NCBI GenBank assembly: GCA_020726505.1
Contig: JAHLEZ010000011.1
Span: 434,001-498,000, forward strand
DNA length: 64,000 bases
Source of the DNA: Leptodontidium sp. MPI-SDFR-AT-0119
Taxonomy: Eukaryota > Ascomycota > Leotiomycetes > Helotiales > Leptodontidiaceae
Reading direction: 5' to 3'
The number at the start of each line of letters is the position of its first letter. The stretch's first letter is position 1. Below the pieces are notes generated by a model, which ran no database searches, had not been told where the DNA came from, and saw nothing but the letters and a program-made list of their open reading frames with translations. Both the position numbers and the translations under genes were made by a program. This document shows, piece after piece, positions 34,120-47,347 of the stretch.

Positions 34120-34802
34120 TGGACACGTTGCAATGAGACTGAAAATAAGCACTAGTCACAAGTCATGAATGAAGTCGATGTGTAAAAAGTGATTGTAGAC
34201 CTAAGGTTAGGATACAATATCATAAGAGCGGCTAGTGAAGAGGGCCCTTTTTGACCACCTTCGTCACACGCCACCACCACCACTACTACCCCCTTTCCAC
34301 AAAAAAAGTCCTCAATAAACCCATAATCCCTAACGACCTCCATCCATCATCTGCCAGGCTGATCAGCTGCCACTGCACTTAGCTCGGTCTCTCGTAGAGA
34401 TTCGAGGAGTGCTATGGTCCCTCCCTTCCTCCCTAGGCTGCAGTTGGAGTGCGAATTGTCCAGACTCATTGTGAGCAGTTCGTGAGATGATCGTTAGGCA
34501 ACCTCTGCTGAGAAAATAATCAGATCTCTCCACGAAAGTTACTATCAATGCCCACAGCTAAGCAAAAACGTAGAACGCACCAATTGCGCTCAGTCGGTGC
34601 GAGAAAATGTCGAATCCAATGCCACGAAAGCTGCCAGGGCGGCTAATCCAAGCAAAGAACGACGATCCTCTATCAATGTTTCAGATCTAGATATGCAGCA
34701 AAACCCACTGCGGGTATGAAGCTATATTCTTAAGATGCTGTTAACACGTTGATGCAAAAGCATCGAAGCCGTGTTATAGGTTGAGAGAAAACGGCTGGCC
34801 GC
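34120..34802. other. Convergent intergenic region
   Basis: 3' flanks of the ATL gene and the Pbp1-like gene. Short ORFs only; nothing recognised. Confidence 0.5.
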
Positions 34803-37800
34803 TCATTTAGTCTCTTCGTTGCCCTCCGATGTTCGCGCCTGAGGTCCAGTGGGGATTTGGTTGTTTGCAGGGCCATTTTGGTGCTGACCGTGGGATTGGA
34901 AGTTCTTGTTGTTGTAACTGCCATTTGAGTGGTTGTTACGGTGCTGTTGTTGTGGGCCGAACTGGTGCATCTGCTGTGGGCTGGTTCCAAATTGGTTTGG
35001 GCCACCACCGTAGCCTCTCATTCCCACTACAAGGCGTTAGGTGAGTGAAATCTTCAGGTGTTGAGCGAACTTACTGTTTGGGGGAGGTTGTTGGTTGTAG
35101 CCTTGTGCTGTATTTACATACTGCGGACTTGGGCTCATGCCAGGATTCATGCCAGGGTTCATTCCTGGGTTCATGCCATACATTGGAGGTGGCTGTGGAT
35201 GATTTTGCTGTGATCCTTGGTTCATCATCATTGCACCCCCTCTGCCAGGGCTTGGAAAGCCGTTCACACCTGGAATTTGCGGAGGCATCCCATTGGTTGG
35301 TGGCATGAAACCTCCTTGGCTGCCCTGAGGAAACATTGGTGTGGGTCCAGGGGCAATACCTTGGGAGGTCATGAACATGGCATTGGGATTTGTCATCATG
35401 ATGGGGCCCATGTGGCCTGGCTGCGGCATGTATTGATGGCTGTTCGAGAGTGAACGGAACTGCGGTTGCATTGGTGGAGCACCTGGACCATATGGCATCA
35501 TTTGCTGGTTGTACATCTGCGCATTCTGGTTCATGGGCGATGGATACTGCTGCATTTGATTGTGTTGCATGCGAGGAGATGCGAATGACTGAGCAGAGTG
35601 AGAGGGCATCATCCTATGATCATCGTGACCGTTGTAGGGTTGAGTCGGGCCATGAGGCATCTGATTGCCATGCATGTTCATCGGTGCTTGTCTAGGCGAC
35701 TGGCGGGCAGCCGGGTTGTGGACACTCTGCTGCAAGTGGAATGGGAGCTGATGTTGGTGGGGAACTTGCGGAACAGCATGTGGTGGGGCAGCTGGAGACA
35801 TCGCATGTGCTGGGAACGGAGCCATCTCGAACATCCTGGTGTAAGTCAGATGGATAGCGGAGTCAGCCTTATCAGTAGGAAGTGCAATCTTCCAAAGGAC
35901 TGGAGTCTCGTAAGCTGGCTTCAAGCCACCAGTCAGCGACCAGTTCTTTTCTGGAGCTGGCTTGATAGCTTTGATATGATCAAGCGAATTGAACTTTGCC
36001 TTGATTGAAGGGCGGTCCGATTCAGTAACAGGCTTCCGACGGAGGAGGGAACGAGTGATTGGGGCGGGTGGAGCGGCATTAACAGCGGATCTGGGGCTGG
36101 AAACATTGCTCGGGTTGCCGTTGGGGTTGAAGGAAGCAGCATGAGGACTGGGACGGAACTCGCCAATGGTCGGATTCAGCCTAGCTCCTTGTGCGCTTGT
36201 TACTCCACTGGAGCGTCGAGAGAAGTTTGGATCCCCATTTGCAGGACCAGTTGGAGGTTGTCTTGGTTCGTGTGCTGGGATAGGGTTGGGAGGCAGTGGG
36301 CTAGCCTTGTTCTGATCAATGCTCCTCAATCGACTCCCAACGCCAGGCGCAGGGCGATTCTGCTGGGAAGAAGGTTGTGGAGCTTGAGCGGATCCTCTAT
36401 ATGGTTGGTGTGTGAAGACAGGGTTGCGAGAAGGGTTTTGGCGGGATGGAACATTAGCAGGTGATGTGCCATGAGTAGCAGCAGTAGGACGCTGGGTTGA
36501 TCGAACTTCAACTGGTGGTGGGATGGGCTTGACGCCTTCAGAAGGGTTGGCCTTATTCTCCTCTGCATTACGCTTCGCCTTCTCTTGGATCTCCTTCTGC
36601 TTTGCAGGATCCTTGGCGATGATCGGTACAAGATCTGATGGAACGGGAGTTGTGAGCTTGAAGCTATCAGCAAACTTCTTTAAATCATTCAACTTGATCT
36701 CCTTGTCATTCCGAGCTCTGGACTGGCGAATGGTCTCAACATTCTTTCTTTGCTGGGCGGCAAAACCCTTGAAAGCACTTGCAACATCCCGCTCGACAGT
36801 TGCTGTGGCATTGGGAACACCCGCCGCTGCAGCTTGGGGAGAAGCAGTTCGACTTGTGGATGGACCAGCGACTGTGGCAGGTACTCTTGGCTCAGGGGTA
36901 GCAGCAACACTCGACTCGGTGGTGGTGGGAGGTGTGGAGACTTCTGCTTTGGAAGATGCTTTGGAAGAAGTCTTTGGTACGGCTGGAGCAGCTGGGGTCT
37001 TGACTTTCTCAGCAGCAGGCTTATCAGGAGGAGCGAGCTGTGTGGAGATGATGGCAGGGTCTACGGGAGCTCCGCTGACAGTCGATGAACCCGTGGGTGC
37101 TCTTCTGGCAGGTGGGGTATATCTGTTGTTTGATGCGGCCAGTGGAGGGAAATCCTGTTGTCGGCGAACACCACTATACCTAGAGTAATATTAGAACAGA
37201 AGCCTGGCATTGTAGACTGGATGGACTTACTTGTCTTCCTCATCAACACCGTTCTCTCCTCCAGTAACATTATCCACAATACGCTCCTCCGCGACGTGCG
37301 AGTTGTTGGTAGCACTACGCTCAATCTCTCTCGCCTTCCGGTCGGCCTCAGCAAGACGTTGCTTGTACTGTGGGTGGTTCCTATCGATGGTGGTTGTATA
37401 GATATTCTCATCGTAATCAGTCTTCATGCCGAAACGTCGCTCGTTCTCAGCGAATTGGTCCCATGCGCCTCCTCCAGAGGTCTTCATTCTGCCCGATTCC
37501 AATGAACCAAGAGTATCTGCTGGGCCATCTGCAACCCATCTATGCAAGGGACGCTCTCCTTGAGTTCGGTTGCCAGAGATAGCAGTGTCTGTGCGGAAGG
37601 AGCTAGCATTGCCTATGTTCTGGTCAGCAGGGTCAAACACTGGCAGAGGGATCTTGGACAAACCATTCTGGCGACCCTCATTCTTGCCCGCACCGGTCAT
37701 ATCCTTTCTGTGGAATGACATGTTGGATTGTGAGTTCTTGGCTGTGCCGTTTGGTGTGTCGGTGGCCTTCTTTCCCTGTTGTACCATGTTCACAGCGTTT

Positions 37801-37865
37801 ACCAGCTGAGTGTGTATGCGGGTTGTCCTTGGAGGTACAGGAGTTGCTTCAATGAACTTGGGAAT
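34803..37865 (-). CDS. Ataxin-2/Pbp1 homologue (LsmAD and PAM2); 5' end uncertain
   Basis: Exons 37231-37865, 35075-37179 and 34803-35026 (minus) join in phase. From the first in-frame Met (37793) the product is 963 residues. The LsmAD domain (about 108-160) reads AWDQFAENERRFGMKTDYDE and IYTTTIDRNHPQY. A PAM2-like motif, ARLNPTIGEFRP (about residue 520), would bind the poly(A)-binding protein. The C-terminal third is Met/Gln/Pro/Asn-rich and prion-like, fitting stress-granule behaviour. The Lsm (Sm-like) fold that precedes LsmAD in this family was not found. The frame stays open to an acceptor-like CATAG at 37866, so upstream exons probably exist. Pbp1 links Pab1, mRNA decay and TORC1 control. 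Confidence 0.82.
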
Positions 37866-40800
37866 CTATGCGGTCGCTAAGTTAGCAATTTTGAAAAATG
37901 TTGTGGGTTGCCAAAGGTGAGGTCTTCCAGGGTGAGGCTGCATGGAACCATGATTGCAGCCGGCCAGGGCGCGGTGTCACACCAGCGTGGGGATGTCGTG
38001 TTCGCGAAGAAGAGGAGGCTTTTCTTACCTCTGGATTGACAAATTAATCTGGGCAGATCACCAGTGATGGACAGTCGCGCCAACGTTGAGTGTCGGGGCT
38101 TCAGGATCGGTGACGAAATCCCGAGCTTGCTGGACAAGCTGTGTAATGCAAAGAAACCAGTCTGCAGAGAATCGAATGGGATTAGCACACGCGCAAATGA
38201 TAGCGTCTGTGGAGTTGTAGAGCCCTTGCAGGCAGTATGAAGGTGGAAGGTGGTATGTGGTAGCTCTGAGCTCCGTTGCGTCTGTGCCTAAGGAGGTTGG
38301 TTGGGTTTGGATCAGGAAGTCTCACCTCACAGAAGATTGGAGTTGCGAGGACCTGCTGCTGTATCCTTCGCGCGACCACGGATGGCAAAGCAGAAGTTGA
38401 TCGCAGACCAGGACGATTCTGCCGCGGGATTGATGGCGAGCAGAGGGTGGTGGGTGAATGTGAAGGTGAATGTGAGCTGGGGGAAATCGAAAGAAGGGAA
38501 AGGCAGGGCGGCGTAGGGCGGCCGGGAAGCGATGATGCGCAAGTTCAAAATTAACCTGAAGGTGAAGGGACAAAACAGCGCTGGAAGAGAAAGAAGAACA
38601 CTCCGTGCCAGATGCAAGACACTCAGGCCATCAACCTCCGGCGAGCAAGCAACGACAGATGCAGGATGGAGGAGGGAGAGGAGGTGGGAATGGAGTCTTT
38701 TCGTCTGAATCGACAGGTAAGGTTGGAGGTGAGGTGGGAAGATTGAAGAACTGTCGTTCGGTCGGAACGAGACGAGCAAGGCAAGACGGACGGTTGGCTG
38801 GGCTGGGGGCTAGTCGTCGCCGGGCTGTGGGCGCTGTGAGTGGCCGGCGGGCGTGCAATTCACCAGCAACCCTTGTAAGATTCGGGAGGGCTACACCACT
38901 TCCGGGGGGATGGTGGTGGTGGGTGAGGGTGAGGAGGGCCTGGTGTGGGTGCGTGCGATCGTGCGTGCGTGTGTGAGAGAGAGGGAGGGAGGTACAGTAG
39001 TAGACTGGGAGATAGATGAGGTGGTGGTATGTAGAGGAAGAAGAGGAGAGGAGGGAAGGGTTCTATGGAGAGTCGCAATTAAGGAGACCGGGCTTGAACA
39101 GAAGAGAGAATAGTCTGGTGCTCTCTTTGATTAATTGAATGAAAGTCGCCAAGCAGGGTAATGACAATGGCACAAGCAAATGCAAATGCAATGGCAATGG
39201 AGTGAGGTGATCAAGCTCTGTCTGAAAGGCCCAACTAAGTACCAGGTACTGTAAGCTAAGGTCGCAGGCAAGCAGAAGATGGGTCTCCACTCAATTCAAC
39301 AAAGCGAACAGAGAGCTGCTGCAACGGATGCTGCAACTGCATGTACCGGCACTATCTTCAGCTGGCCTGGTCTGGTCTGGCCTGGCCTATCCAAAGCGCG
39401 GGCACCTGCGGAGTCTTCTCTTGTGCAGTGTTTGTACAACTACCTGGTACATGACTTCCTCCTCAGTGTGTGTCTGTCAATCGGACCAGGAGAATTCTTT
39501 GTCCGCTACTGCAGGCAGGAGGTTCCATACCTAGGTACCTAGGTAATTTTGCTCTGAAAAATCCTATTCTACGTCTATTTCTATTTTTGTTTCTATACAT
39601 GCATACCTATCTACCTACCCAGGTAGATAATGATGGCTATGTTACTGATTCATCTCATGACAGTGCGCTTGCCCCCAACTGATATCAATACGAACAAAGT
39701 GCCGTACCGTGCATCCTCAATTGACGTGACAACCACAGCTACCACTGCAAAGCACAGCAATTGAGCAAGTAATTCTCTTCAATAATTCAATTCGAGCCCC
39801 CATAACTTCCCAATAAAGATCACCATGCTGGGAATAGATTATGATTTCCTATTCCGACAATACAGGGTATTCCCTTACTTACATCAGCGGCAGATAGAAA
39901 ACAGCCAAGGTCCGCTTGGGTCTAGATTCAAACCAGCTGCCGTGGGCGGGCTGGCTGGCTGGCCGTCTTTCTCTCTTGGCTATCACCCCGGATTTTTGTA
40001 GATCATTGGCGTCTTCTAGGTAAGCAAAAAGCCATAGGTACGGGAAAATAGTCAGACTTCGGCAGGAACTACAGCGGCTGATTGCCTGGGCTCGAACCAA
40101 TCGTTCATTGTGTCTGGCTTGAGTTGGCCCAATCAGATAACTGCAACATAGATCGATGGGTACAGATCACAAGCACCCTCCCACTTTTGAAACACATAAT
40201 AGCGTCACGATATGACGATATGCGTATATATTCCTTTGAGGCCTTGTTCCTTTAGTCAAAGTGGTATAAGATTAGAGACTTGCATAGTCTGCAGAGAAAT
40301 CTTTCTAAACTCAATTCCTAGGTACTTGATTAATATACCATATGGTTAAGTTGTGTAGGTCTATCTTAACTTAATACTGTGTCTGCCCAATCTCCCAATG
40401 ATCCGAGCAAGTATTACTTCAAGGTTCTAACTTCATCCTCTCCTCTCCGTATCTGCCGAAATCAGAAGTTTCTCGTCACAATCCTTAAAACCCAAAGATA
40501 CGCAAGAAAATCAAAGTAAGAAGTAGACCAAACCCTTGCAATACATGCTTCTCATCTAACGGGACGGTAAAGCCCCTCCCTAGATACCTGAAAGGAATAT
40601 ATCGCTTTCTGTTCGTGTCTCTCGACTTCTCCCAGCCACCAGGATTTCTTGCCTTCGGGTTGAAACTTGACCACTGATTTATAATTCCAGTCCAGTAGAC
40701 TCCGAGACGTACAACGATACGTAGTACCCGATGCAAAACTGGTCTTGACGACAACTACTTGCCTCACATCCCTCTTGCCACCGAACTTCGGTAGCTGTGT

Positions 40801-41484
40801 TGATGAAAATGATCCGTCATCAGCTCTAAGTCTTAATGACTTGGAGCTGTGATAGCCAGCTACTACTCAACCTCGACATACATTTCAGGAAAATTCACGA
40901 GAAAGAGGTAGAAATCTAGCTTTGATACTCTGACCAATACTGTGATACTGCTATATTGCTAAATAGTAGCACCAAAAGTGGTTATGCAAGAACAGAGTTG
41001 AGGCAACTTGGGAAGAAAAAGGCTTCTGGAAGGTTTCCTAATTGGGACAAACCAGACCCAAGACATATTTCAGTCCACCAGACAACCTCATTGTCGTGTC
41101 GTAGTCGTGAAGCCTTGATCAACAACGTCCCCTTCCTTTTTTTCCCCTTGTCTGCTTGGACCATATTTATCCAAGGTGCCTGTTATTTCCCCAGGACAGT
41201 CTGCAGCAAAAAGCGTCGCTGGCTCGCTACAGAATCCGTGTTGCGCTACGGCAAGCACCTCGCCAGGAGTCGACCGTACAGGGGGTGGGCCATCCCAAAT
41301 CTGATACGAGTAGAGTCAAGTGAGTGAGCCTCGAAAACACTCCGAATCTCTCAACTCATTCTCATCACCTTGCTGCATCCCCACCTCCAACCTTCGGTGC
41401 ATTGAAGAAAACAAACCTACGACAAATGTCGCTATGATAATTTGCTAGAATCGTGCAAACATCTCTGCCGCAGCAATCACAGCG
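37866..41484. other. Long divergent intergenic region
   Basis: 3.6 kb between the divergent Pbp1-like and Bud6 genes. The left part (37866-39100) is presumably leader and missing 5' exons of the Pbp1-like gene: purine-rich on the plus strand, with a GTAAGA-type donor at about 38029. The right part (39100-41484) is A/T- and repeat-mixed, with short palindromic CCTAGGTACCTAGG near 39530. No domain-bearing ORF was found. Confidence 0.45.
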
Positions 41485-44400
41485 ATGCAGGCGCCGCCAA
41501 CCTCCCAAAGATCGATTCAACGACGGTCTCCTGCGGCGGATCCAGGACCACCTCCCAACGTTCCAGCTCGATCTATGTCTCCAGGGCCTGGTGCTCCTCA
41601 GCCGCGGACGTCTTCGGCCTCTGGGAAGTCTGTACCAAATGGGAGCAGGAGACAAAATGTGAGTTCTGGTTCGAAGCGCATCTCGCCACTTCATAGACAA
41701 ACAGCTCGATCTGTACTACAGAAAGGATAGAGTATTGACATCTGTTCTTCTCTAGGTCGCTCCATCACCTCAAACAGGTCAAAACGCTCCTCCTTTGTCC
41801 CAAATCGAAAAGAGCGTCACACAACTCCTGGTAGCTACAAAGCAGCTTCTTGAAACCCTCACACAATGGTCTCGCCACCAAGCGACGGACGCGCAAGTCT
41901 CAGATGTCTATGTGCGCCTGGGTTACGAGTTCAATATAGCCTGCAGGGCCTTCACAGCAATCAACGTTGATACCTCAGATTTGGGCAACGTCCCTGAGCT
42001 TCTACGCCACATACTTGAGTCAACACTTAGCCAAGAGGCCAGTGTGGAAAGCTTGGAGAAGTACCTACCAAGAATACGGGACATTATCATAAATCTACTT
42101 CACGGACTGAAACGGAAGCAGCAAAAACTGCGACAGAAGCAGGCCAGAGAAAGCGCCAATACAAACGGCGATACTTCCGTGCCCAGAACCAGCAGTATCA
42201 GTAGCGTGGGGAGTGCCAATACCGGGCTCACGACACTTCTGGACCAGGGGATACATAATAACTTTCGAAGAGAAGACGGCAGTTCAGACAATAGAGACAG
42301 TATGAGCCAAATTGAGGCCTCTGTCCCTCCAAGGATGTCTTCTGCATCTTCAAGTCGGAGAATTATACAAGACAGAGACCAATCCAGAGGGTCTTTGTCT
42401 TCGAATCAATCTACGCTTTCGAGTGCAACGATGCAAAGTATGCCAGTCTTACCACCATACCCAGCAGATGGACAGGCTGTGCAACAGCCATCTGGCCCAG
42501 AGGAACTCAGTGTCGATAATTTCCCACCCCCACCTCTTCCACCTAAACAACAAAATGCTCTTGCAGCTCTACAGAGAGGCGGAGAGCTTGAAAGGAGGGC
42601 TTCGAGACGATATTCCGCATACCAGATTTCAAAGCACCTGGGTGCATCTCCTAATGGTGTACCTATGCTTCCACCTCCTCAGAACTCTCCCATACCGAAT
42701 AGAGGGCGAAACGATGCTCGAGAATCTATGCGGGCTGTACAAAACAGAGGAGACCAAAGGCACGTTCGTCAACAGTCAAACCGTCTCAATGTGGATGTCT
42801 CTCCAGCTCGTGTTCCAAGTCGAATCTCAGAAGAACCTTCACCAGGTCCTCCTGTATTTCCACAGCCAGCAGATGCGGCTGCAGACGATAGCCCGCTTGT
42901 CAAGACTCCACAGGATAAGGTCAGACAATCGATTCCAGACTTCGATGCACCAAGCGCAACCTTGAAAGGGCCTCCTTCAGATGCTCTAATGGACCTGCCC
43001 ATACAACATCCAGACGAAGTTAAAGTACCACGCCCGGAAACGCCTCAAGATCAAAAACGTGTAGTTGCTGCACAGCAAACTCCACCACGTTCATCTCAGG
43101 AACGGAACTTCACACCTGAATTGTCTCCACCACCCGGGAAAGAATTGACGGTATTCTTGCAATACAAGACCAAAGTCAAGAAGTTCGTTTTTGCGGATGG
43201 GTACAATGACTTGTCGATGGCCAGGCTGCAGTTGGCTTTCATTGAGAAATTCGCATGGAATACTCACAACAACGGGGTGGATTTGCCTGAGATATATATT
43301 CAAGACCCAGTGTCAGGCGTTCGCCACGAGCTTGAGGATCTCGCTGATATCAAGGATCGATCAGTGTTGGTACTGAATATTGAGGTTCTTGATGAGGTCA
43401 AACGTCACATCGACGAAGGCCTTGGGGGGCTTAAGAAGATGGTGGAGGGGGTGAAGATTGCTGTCGATGACCAGCAAGCCACAATTCAACGAGTCTCGGA
43501 TCGCCAACAAGATGCGGCAAAGGAGATGGCACGTTTGGCAAGTGTGGCTCCGACGTCTTCAAGGGTGTCCTATATCGACAATCAAAAGTCCAATGCGCCA
43601 CTTATCAGCCCCTCGAAATTCAAAAATGCAGACCAGATCAACGAACTCCATAGCATACGCCGAGATCTTGCAGTTATTCGACAGGTATATTCCGAGTTCC
43701 AATCCGACGTTCAGAACTCGATGTCTCTCATTCGCCAAAAGGCTTCTTCTGTCAAGACTGTAGCTGCTAAGGCTGCTATCCCAGACATGAATGGGGACTC
43801 TGGACGAGCATACGTCAATTCGGGCAAGAAAAACCTCAATGAAGATTCGGATAAGCTGGTTGGCCAAGTTGATGACCTACAAGATATCGTCGAGGACCTT
43901 AGAAAGGATGTGGTTCTTCGTGGTGTTCGTCCTCTTCCACGACAGCTTGAGACCGTGGCCAAGGACATATCTCAGGCTACCATGGAACTCAAGAAGATGC
44001 AAGATTTCTTGAAACGTGAGCGACCAGTCTGGACCAAGATCTGGGAGAAGGAGCTGGAAACAGTTTGCAATGACCGGGAAGAGCTCACTATGCAAGAGGA
44101 TTTGGCTGCCGATCTCCAAGATGATCTCGAGAAGGCCGCTCAGACTTTTGCTCTTGTTGAGCAGGCGACCAAAGAGCAGATGAAGGATGTGCCCGGATCT
44201 TCAACCGCCGCTCGTGTAATTTCAAGAGGACTCAATCACGTTATAGCAACCGACCCTTCGGTAGCAAAGGAGGGTGTTCTGGGTGAGGTCCGAGCCTTAC
44301 AACCGAACCACGAGAATCGACTAGAAGCCATTGAGCGCGCCGAGAAGCTACGCCAGAAAGAACTCGAAAGTCGACGTGGTGGCGAGTTTCAAAAAGAACT

Positions 44401-44620
44401 CGGCTCATTCGTGGAGGAAGGCAAGCTCAAGAAAGCCGGCGGATTCGAGGAAGTCGAGCGAGCTCGGAAGCTCAAAGACGAACGAATACGCAAGGAGGTC
44501 TGGGAGAGGCAGAACGGTATGACCCAAGCCGATGCCCTTGCAGCCGAACCAGAACCCGCAACCGAGGATGTCGACGGTGAAGAGAAGACCGCTGAAGATG
44601 GAACGGCTCCTGAAATCTAA
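41485..44620 (+). CDS. bud6: Bud6/Aip3 actin-interacting polarity protein
   Basis: Exons 41485-41658 and 41756-44620 join in phase 0 (GTGAGT donor, TCTAG acceptor), encoding 1012 residues. The N-terminal region has the SQIEKSVTQLLVATKQLLETL helix typical of fungal Bud6. A Ser/Pro-rich disordered part with proline runs follows (about 190-510). The AIP3 domain starts at about residue 520 (ELTVFLQYKTKVKKFVF) and continues through coiled coils to about 905; the tail is acidic. Bud6 binds actin and formins at the hyphal tip and septa as part of the polarisome. The gene is complete. Confidence 0.95.
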
Positions 44621-46032
44621 GCTTCTGTTGCAAATATCTCAAAGGGACCCGGAAAGGAAGCCTTAATTTTTCTTGTGAAGCCGCATAGTATGTTCTACGG
44701 AATAGCTCGCGACCATTTTACTTTTTTCATAATATTCTCCGTGTTCCGACCCAGGCGATGATGTTTCCATGAGTTCCTACTTCCTTACTACATAGCCACG
44801 GGATGGGCAGATCACGGTACTTGCTTTCTCTTCACTTTATTTTTCAGCATGGCGTTCTTAGGGATCTGGGTGCAATTCTGTCTTGCTTGTGTGTCTCGTT
44901 CATGCCACGCATGGAGGGGGATGCTTTGCCTCTGCTTTGCTCTTTTGCTTCGTTTGCAGGCACATACACTGCTTGTAAGATATGGATGGAAGGAGGAGTG
45001 GAGGGGGAAACATGGCAGATAATGGTTGGAGAATGGATGAGGGAGGGGAGGTGTCGAGGGAATTGCCGGTTCGAGGTTTGCATGGATGGAAGGAAGGATG
45101 GATGGGTTGGTGGATGGATGGATGGAATGATTCAAACGAGTTGAGATAAGATGCGATGCAGTGCAATGCAATGCAGTGCTATGCGATCGTATTTTTATCT
45201 ATCGAGACATGCCAGGAGGATAGGAGACATGCATGCATGCATGCAAGTGAGCACTATATTCAGCCTTTTTTTGCAGTACAGCGCTTCTACGTAGATGATA
45301 GAAGTGTCGTTTACTATTTTTTCGGGATGGATGGATGGATGGAAATCATTTCGAGAGATGGATTCTTGCTTACCTTAAACTTCTTCATCCCGCTCGTTGC
45401 TTCTGTGACTTTGTGTCTGAATTTGAGCTGGTCCCCAGCTTCATTCCGTACTCTACAGTTAGAGAGAGGACTGAGTATAGCCCCCTCCCTAGTCTAATCG
45501 TCTAGCACACTTTCAGCATATTACTGCTCTTAATATTTCAAGCCCTGCCTTTCGAGATCATGCGTCTAATGAGGAGCCCAGGAAGTTGAAATAAAGTCCT
45601 CCAAATTGTTTTGATATCGGTCGAATCCTTGAAAGAGGGTAAGAGTAGCAAGAGTATCATCGCCAGAGCTAGATAGTTGAACTGGGAGTACACCATAAGT
45701 AGGCAGTGTATGCAACTAGAGAGGGCTTGGGTCAGTCACTTGACTTTGGTTCTCGCTACCTTAGGGATGGGTAGGTACTTGTGTTGACTCTTCGCTTAGA
45801 GTACAACCAACCCCTCTTTTTTCAATCACTTAGTTCGTCGAGAGCCATTTCATACATAGTAATACTATCATTATGACACAAGGGCTCCTATTCTAATAAC
45901 TCTGTTCTACGAACGACCAAGCCAGGCTCGGAAGATGCAAATCTATGATTCTATTCACGCCATCTAGGAGCATCGATTGACTAATGAGCAAAAGCAAATG
46001 GTATCTCTCCCAACACCCACCCTGACTCCCAT
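44621..46032. other. Convergent intergenic stretch with simple repeats
   Basis: Between Bud6 and the minus-strand HAD gene. It contains GGATGGAAGGAAGGATGG-type repeats (about 45085-45125), GCATGCATGC (45227-45244) and GGATGGATGG (45325-45341). The ORFs are repeat shadows. No gene is supported. Confidence 0.6.
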
Positions 46033-46932
46033 CTAAGCACCAGGAACAACCCCATACTTCCCCCAAGGGAAATCCTCCAATGTCACCCTCTGCTCCCCCC
46101 ACCCATCCCCAACCTCACCCAACTGCTCCGGATCAACCTCACTCCCCTCCCCCCTACCCGCAAGAACCTCTCCCTCCTTCCCCTTCCACAACCCAGCCAG
46201 CCCCTCATGCGGACACCACACAACCCTCATGCCCGCCCTCCGCCCAGCCACAACCCCCGGAATGCCATCCTCAAAAACCAAACACTCCTCAGGCCTAATC
46301 TCCTCCTCCCCTTCCTCAAGACTATCATTGATAGCCTTCAAAGCCACGAGATAGATATCCGGACTCGGCTTCCCCCTCCCCTTAGGGATCCTCACATCAT
46401 CACCTAGAACCCTCCTCTCTGGCTCGAAAATGCTAAATAACTCTCCCAGATGATCAGTCTTGATCTCGAAATGCCCCGCATTACTACTCGTCGCTAGCGC
46501 TACATGGACTTTCTCCCCCTTAGTAACCGTCGTCGCGGATTTGAGTTGGTGCAGGAGCGCGGGCACGCCGGGTAGGGGAGCGGCTTTTCTGAACTCGGAT
46601 TCTTGGATGGCGTGTAGGGCGGAAGTGTATTCGGGGATGGGGATGTGGGTGAGCTTGAAGTGGGAGAGGAGGAGGGCGATGCTTTGTGCGGCGGGTCGGC
46701 CTTGTAGTTGTGATTTTATGTCCCATGTCATGGGCCCCGAGGAGTATCGCGAGAGGAGGATGTTGTGGCAGAGGGTGTAAATATCTTCAGTATTTATGAG
46801 AAGACCGTCCATATCGAAGAGGCAGGCTCTGATGGGAGGGAAACTGAGGGTGTTTTGTTAGATTTGTCTATATGTAAGGTATTGAGGTAGGTGGGGGAGG
46901 AGGGGGACGGACTCTGTTCTTGGGGTTGCCAT
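46033..46932 (-). CDS. HAD-family phosphatase (Gs1/pseudouridine-5'-phosphatase-like)
   Basis: A 20-nt first exon (46913-46932) and exon 46033-46843 (minus) give 276 residues. Motif I is CLFDMDGLLINTED with both aspartates. The cap domain follows, then motif II ATSSN, the motif III lysine in GKPSPDIY, and motif IV VFEDGIPGV. The order and spacing fit small-molecule HAD phosphatases such as Gs1-like enzymes. The substrate is not known. The intron has a CTAAC branch point and CCTCAG acceptor, but the only phase-matching donor is the weak GTCCGT. Starting at the Met of motif I would truncate the fold, so the split start is preferred. Confidence 0.85.
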
Positions 46933-47347
46933 GTTGGTTGATTTAGTTTGGGTGGTGATTGTAGGTATTGGCAGTTTGGCGGAGGTTATGGAAGTGACTT
47001 GGGTGGGTTTTGAAGTCTTTATATGTTGGATTCTAGATTGGAGAAGAAGGGAGGTCAATTGGCGCCCGGTTTTGTATCTTCGTCCACTTGTACCTCGCGC
47101 GATGAGGGGCAGAGGCAAGCAGCCAAGACCTCGCCGACATGAGTCAGAAATACTGCAAGAAGGGAACTTCAAGTGGTGTCCCTACATCAATTATCTGGTT
47201 GATTTGTAAGTTAAACTTTGAGTAATATCTCTTAGTACAATTGATGGAGGAACAGACTGCATCTGATCTTGGTAGGATGTTCAGGTTGAAACCCATCTGG
47301 TCCATCCATGCATGGAGCACCTCACTGGCGGGGAAGATGGGAGCTTG
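46933..47347. other. Intergenic stretch upstream of the HAD gene
   Basis: A T/G-rich leader region of the HAD gene, then unremarkable sequence up to the MITE. No gene was seen. Confidence 0.5.

Noticed and set aside
36523..37188. 221-residue plus-strand ORF
   Set aside because: Antisense shadow of the Pbp1-like coding exons.
38327..38779. 150-residue minus-strand ORF upstream of the Pbp1-like gene
   Set aside because: No Lsm-fold pattern or ATG-supported link to the gene; probably leader sequence.
40085..40155. B-box-like GGTTCGAGCCC on the minus strand
   Set aside because: No A box, anticodon stem or acceptor stem at the right distance.
40240..40340. tRNA-like segment (A-box-like TAGTCAAAGTGG and a TTGCATA loop)
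   Set aside because: No matching B box or T stem, and the acceptor arm does not pair. At most a decayed tRNA-derived piece.
45156..45497. 113-residue plus-strand ORF after Bud6
   Set aside because: Starts in ATGCA repeats and shows no conserved feature.
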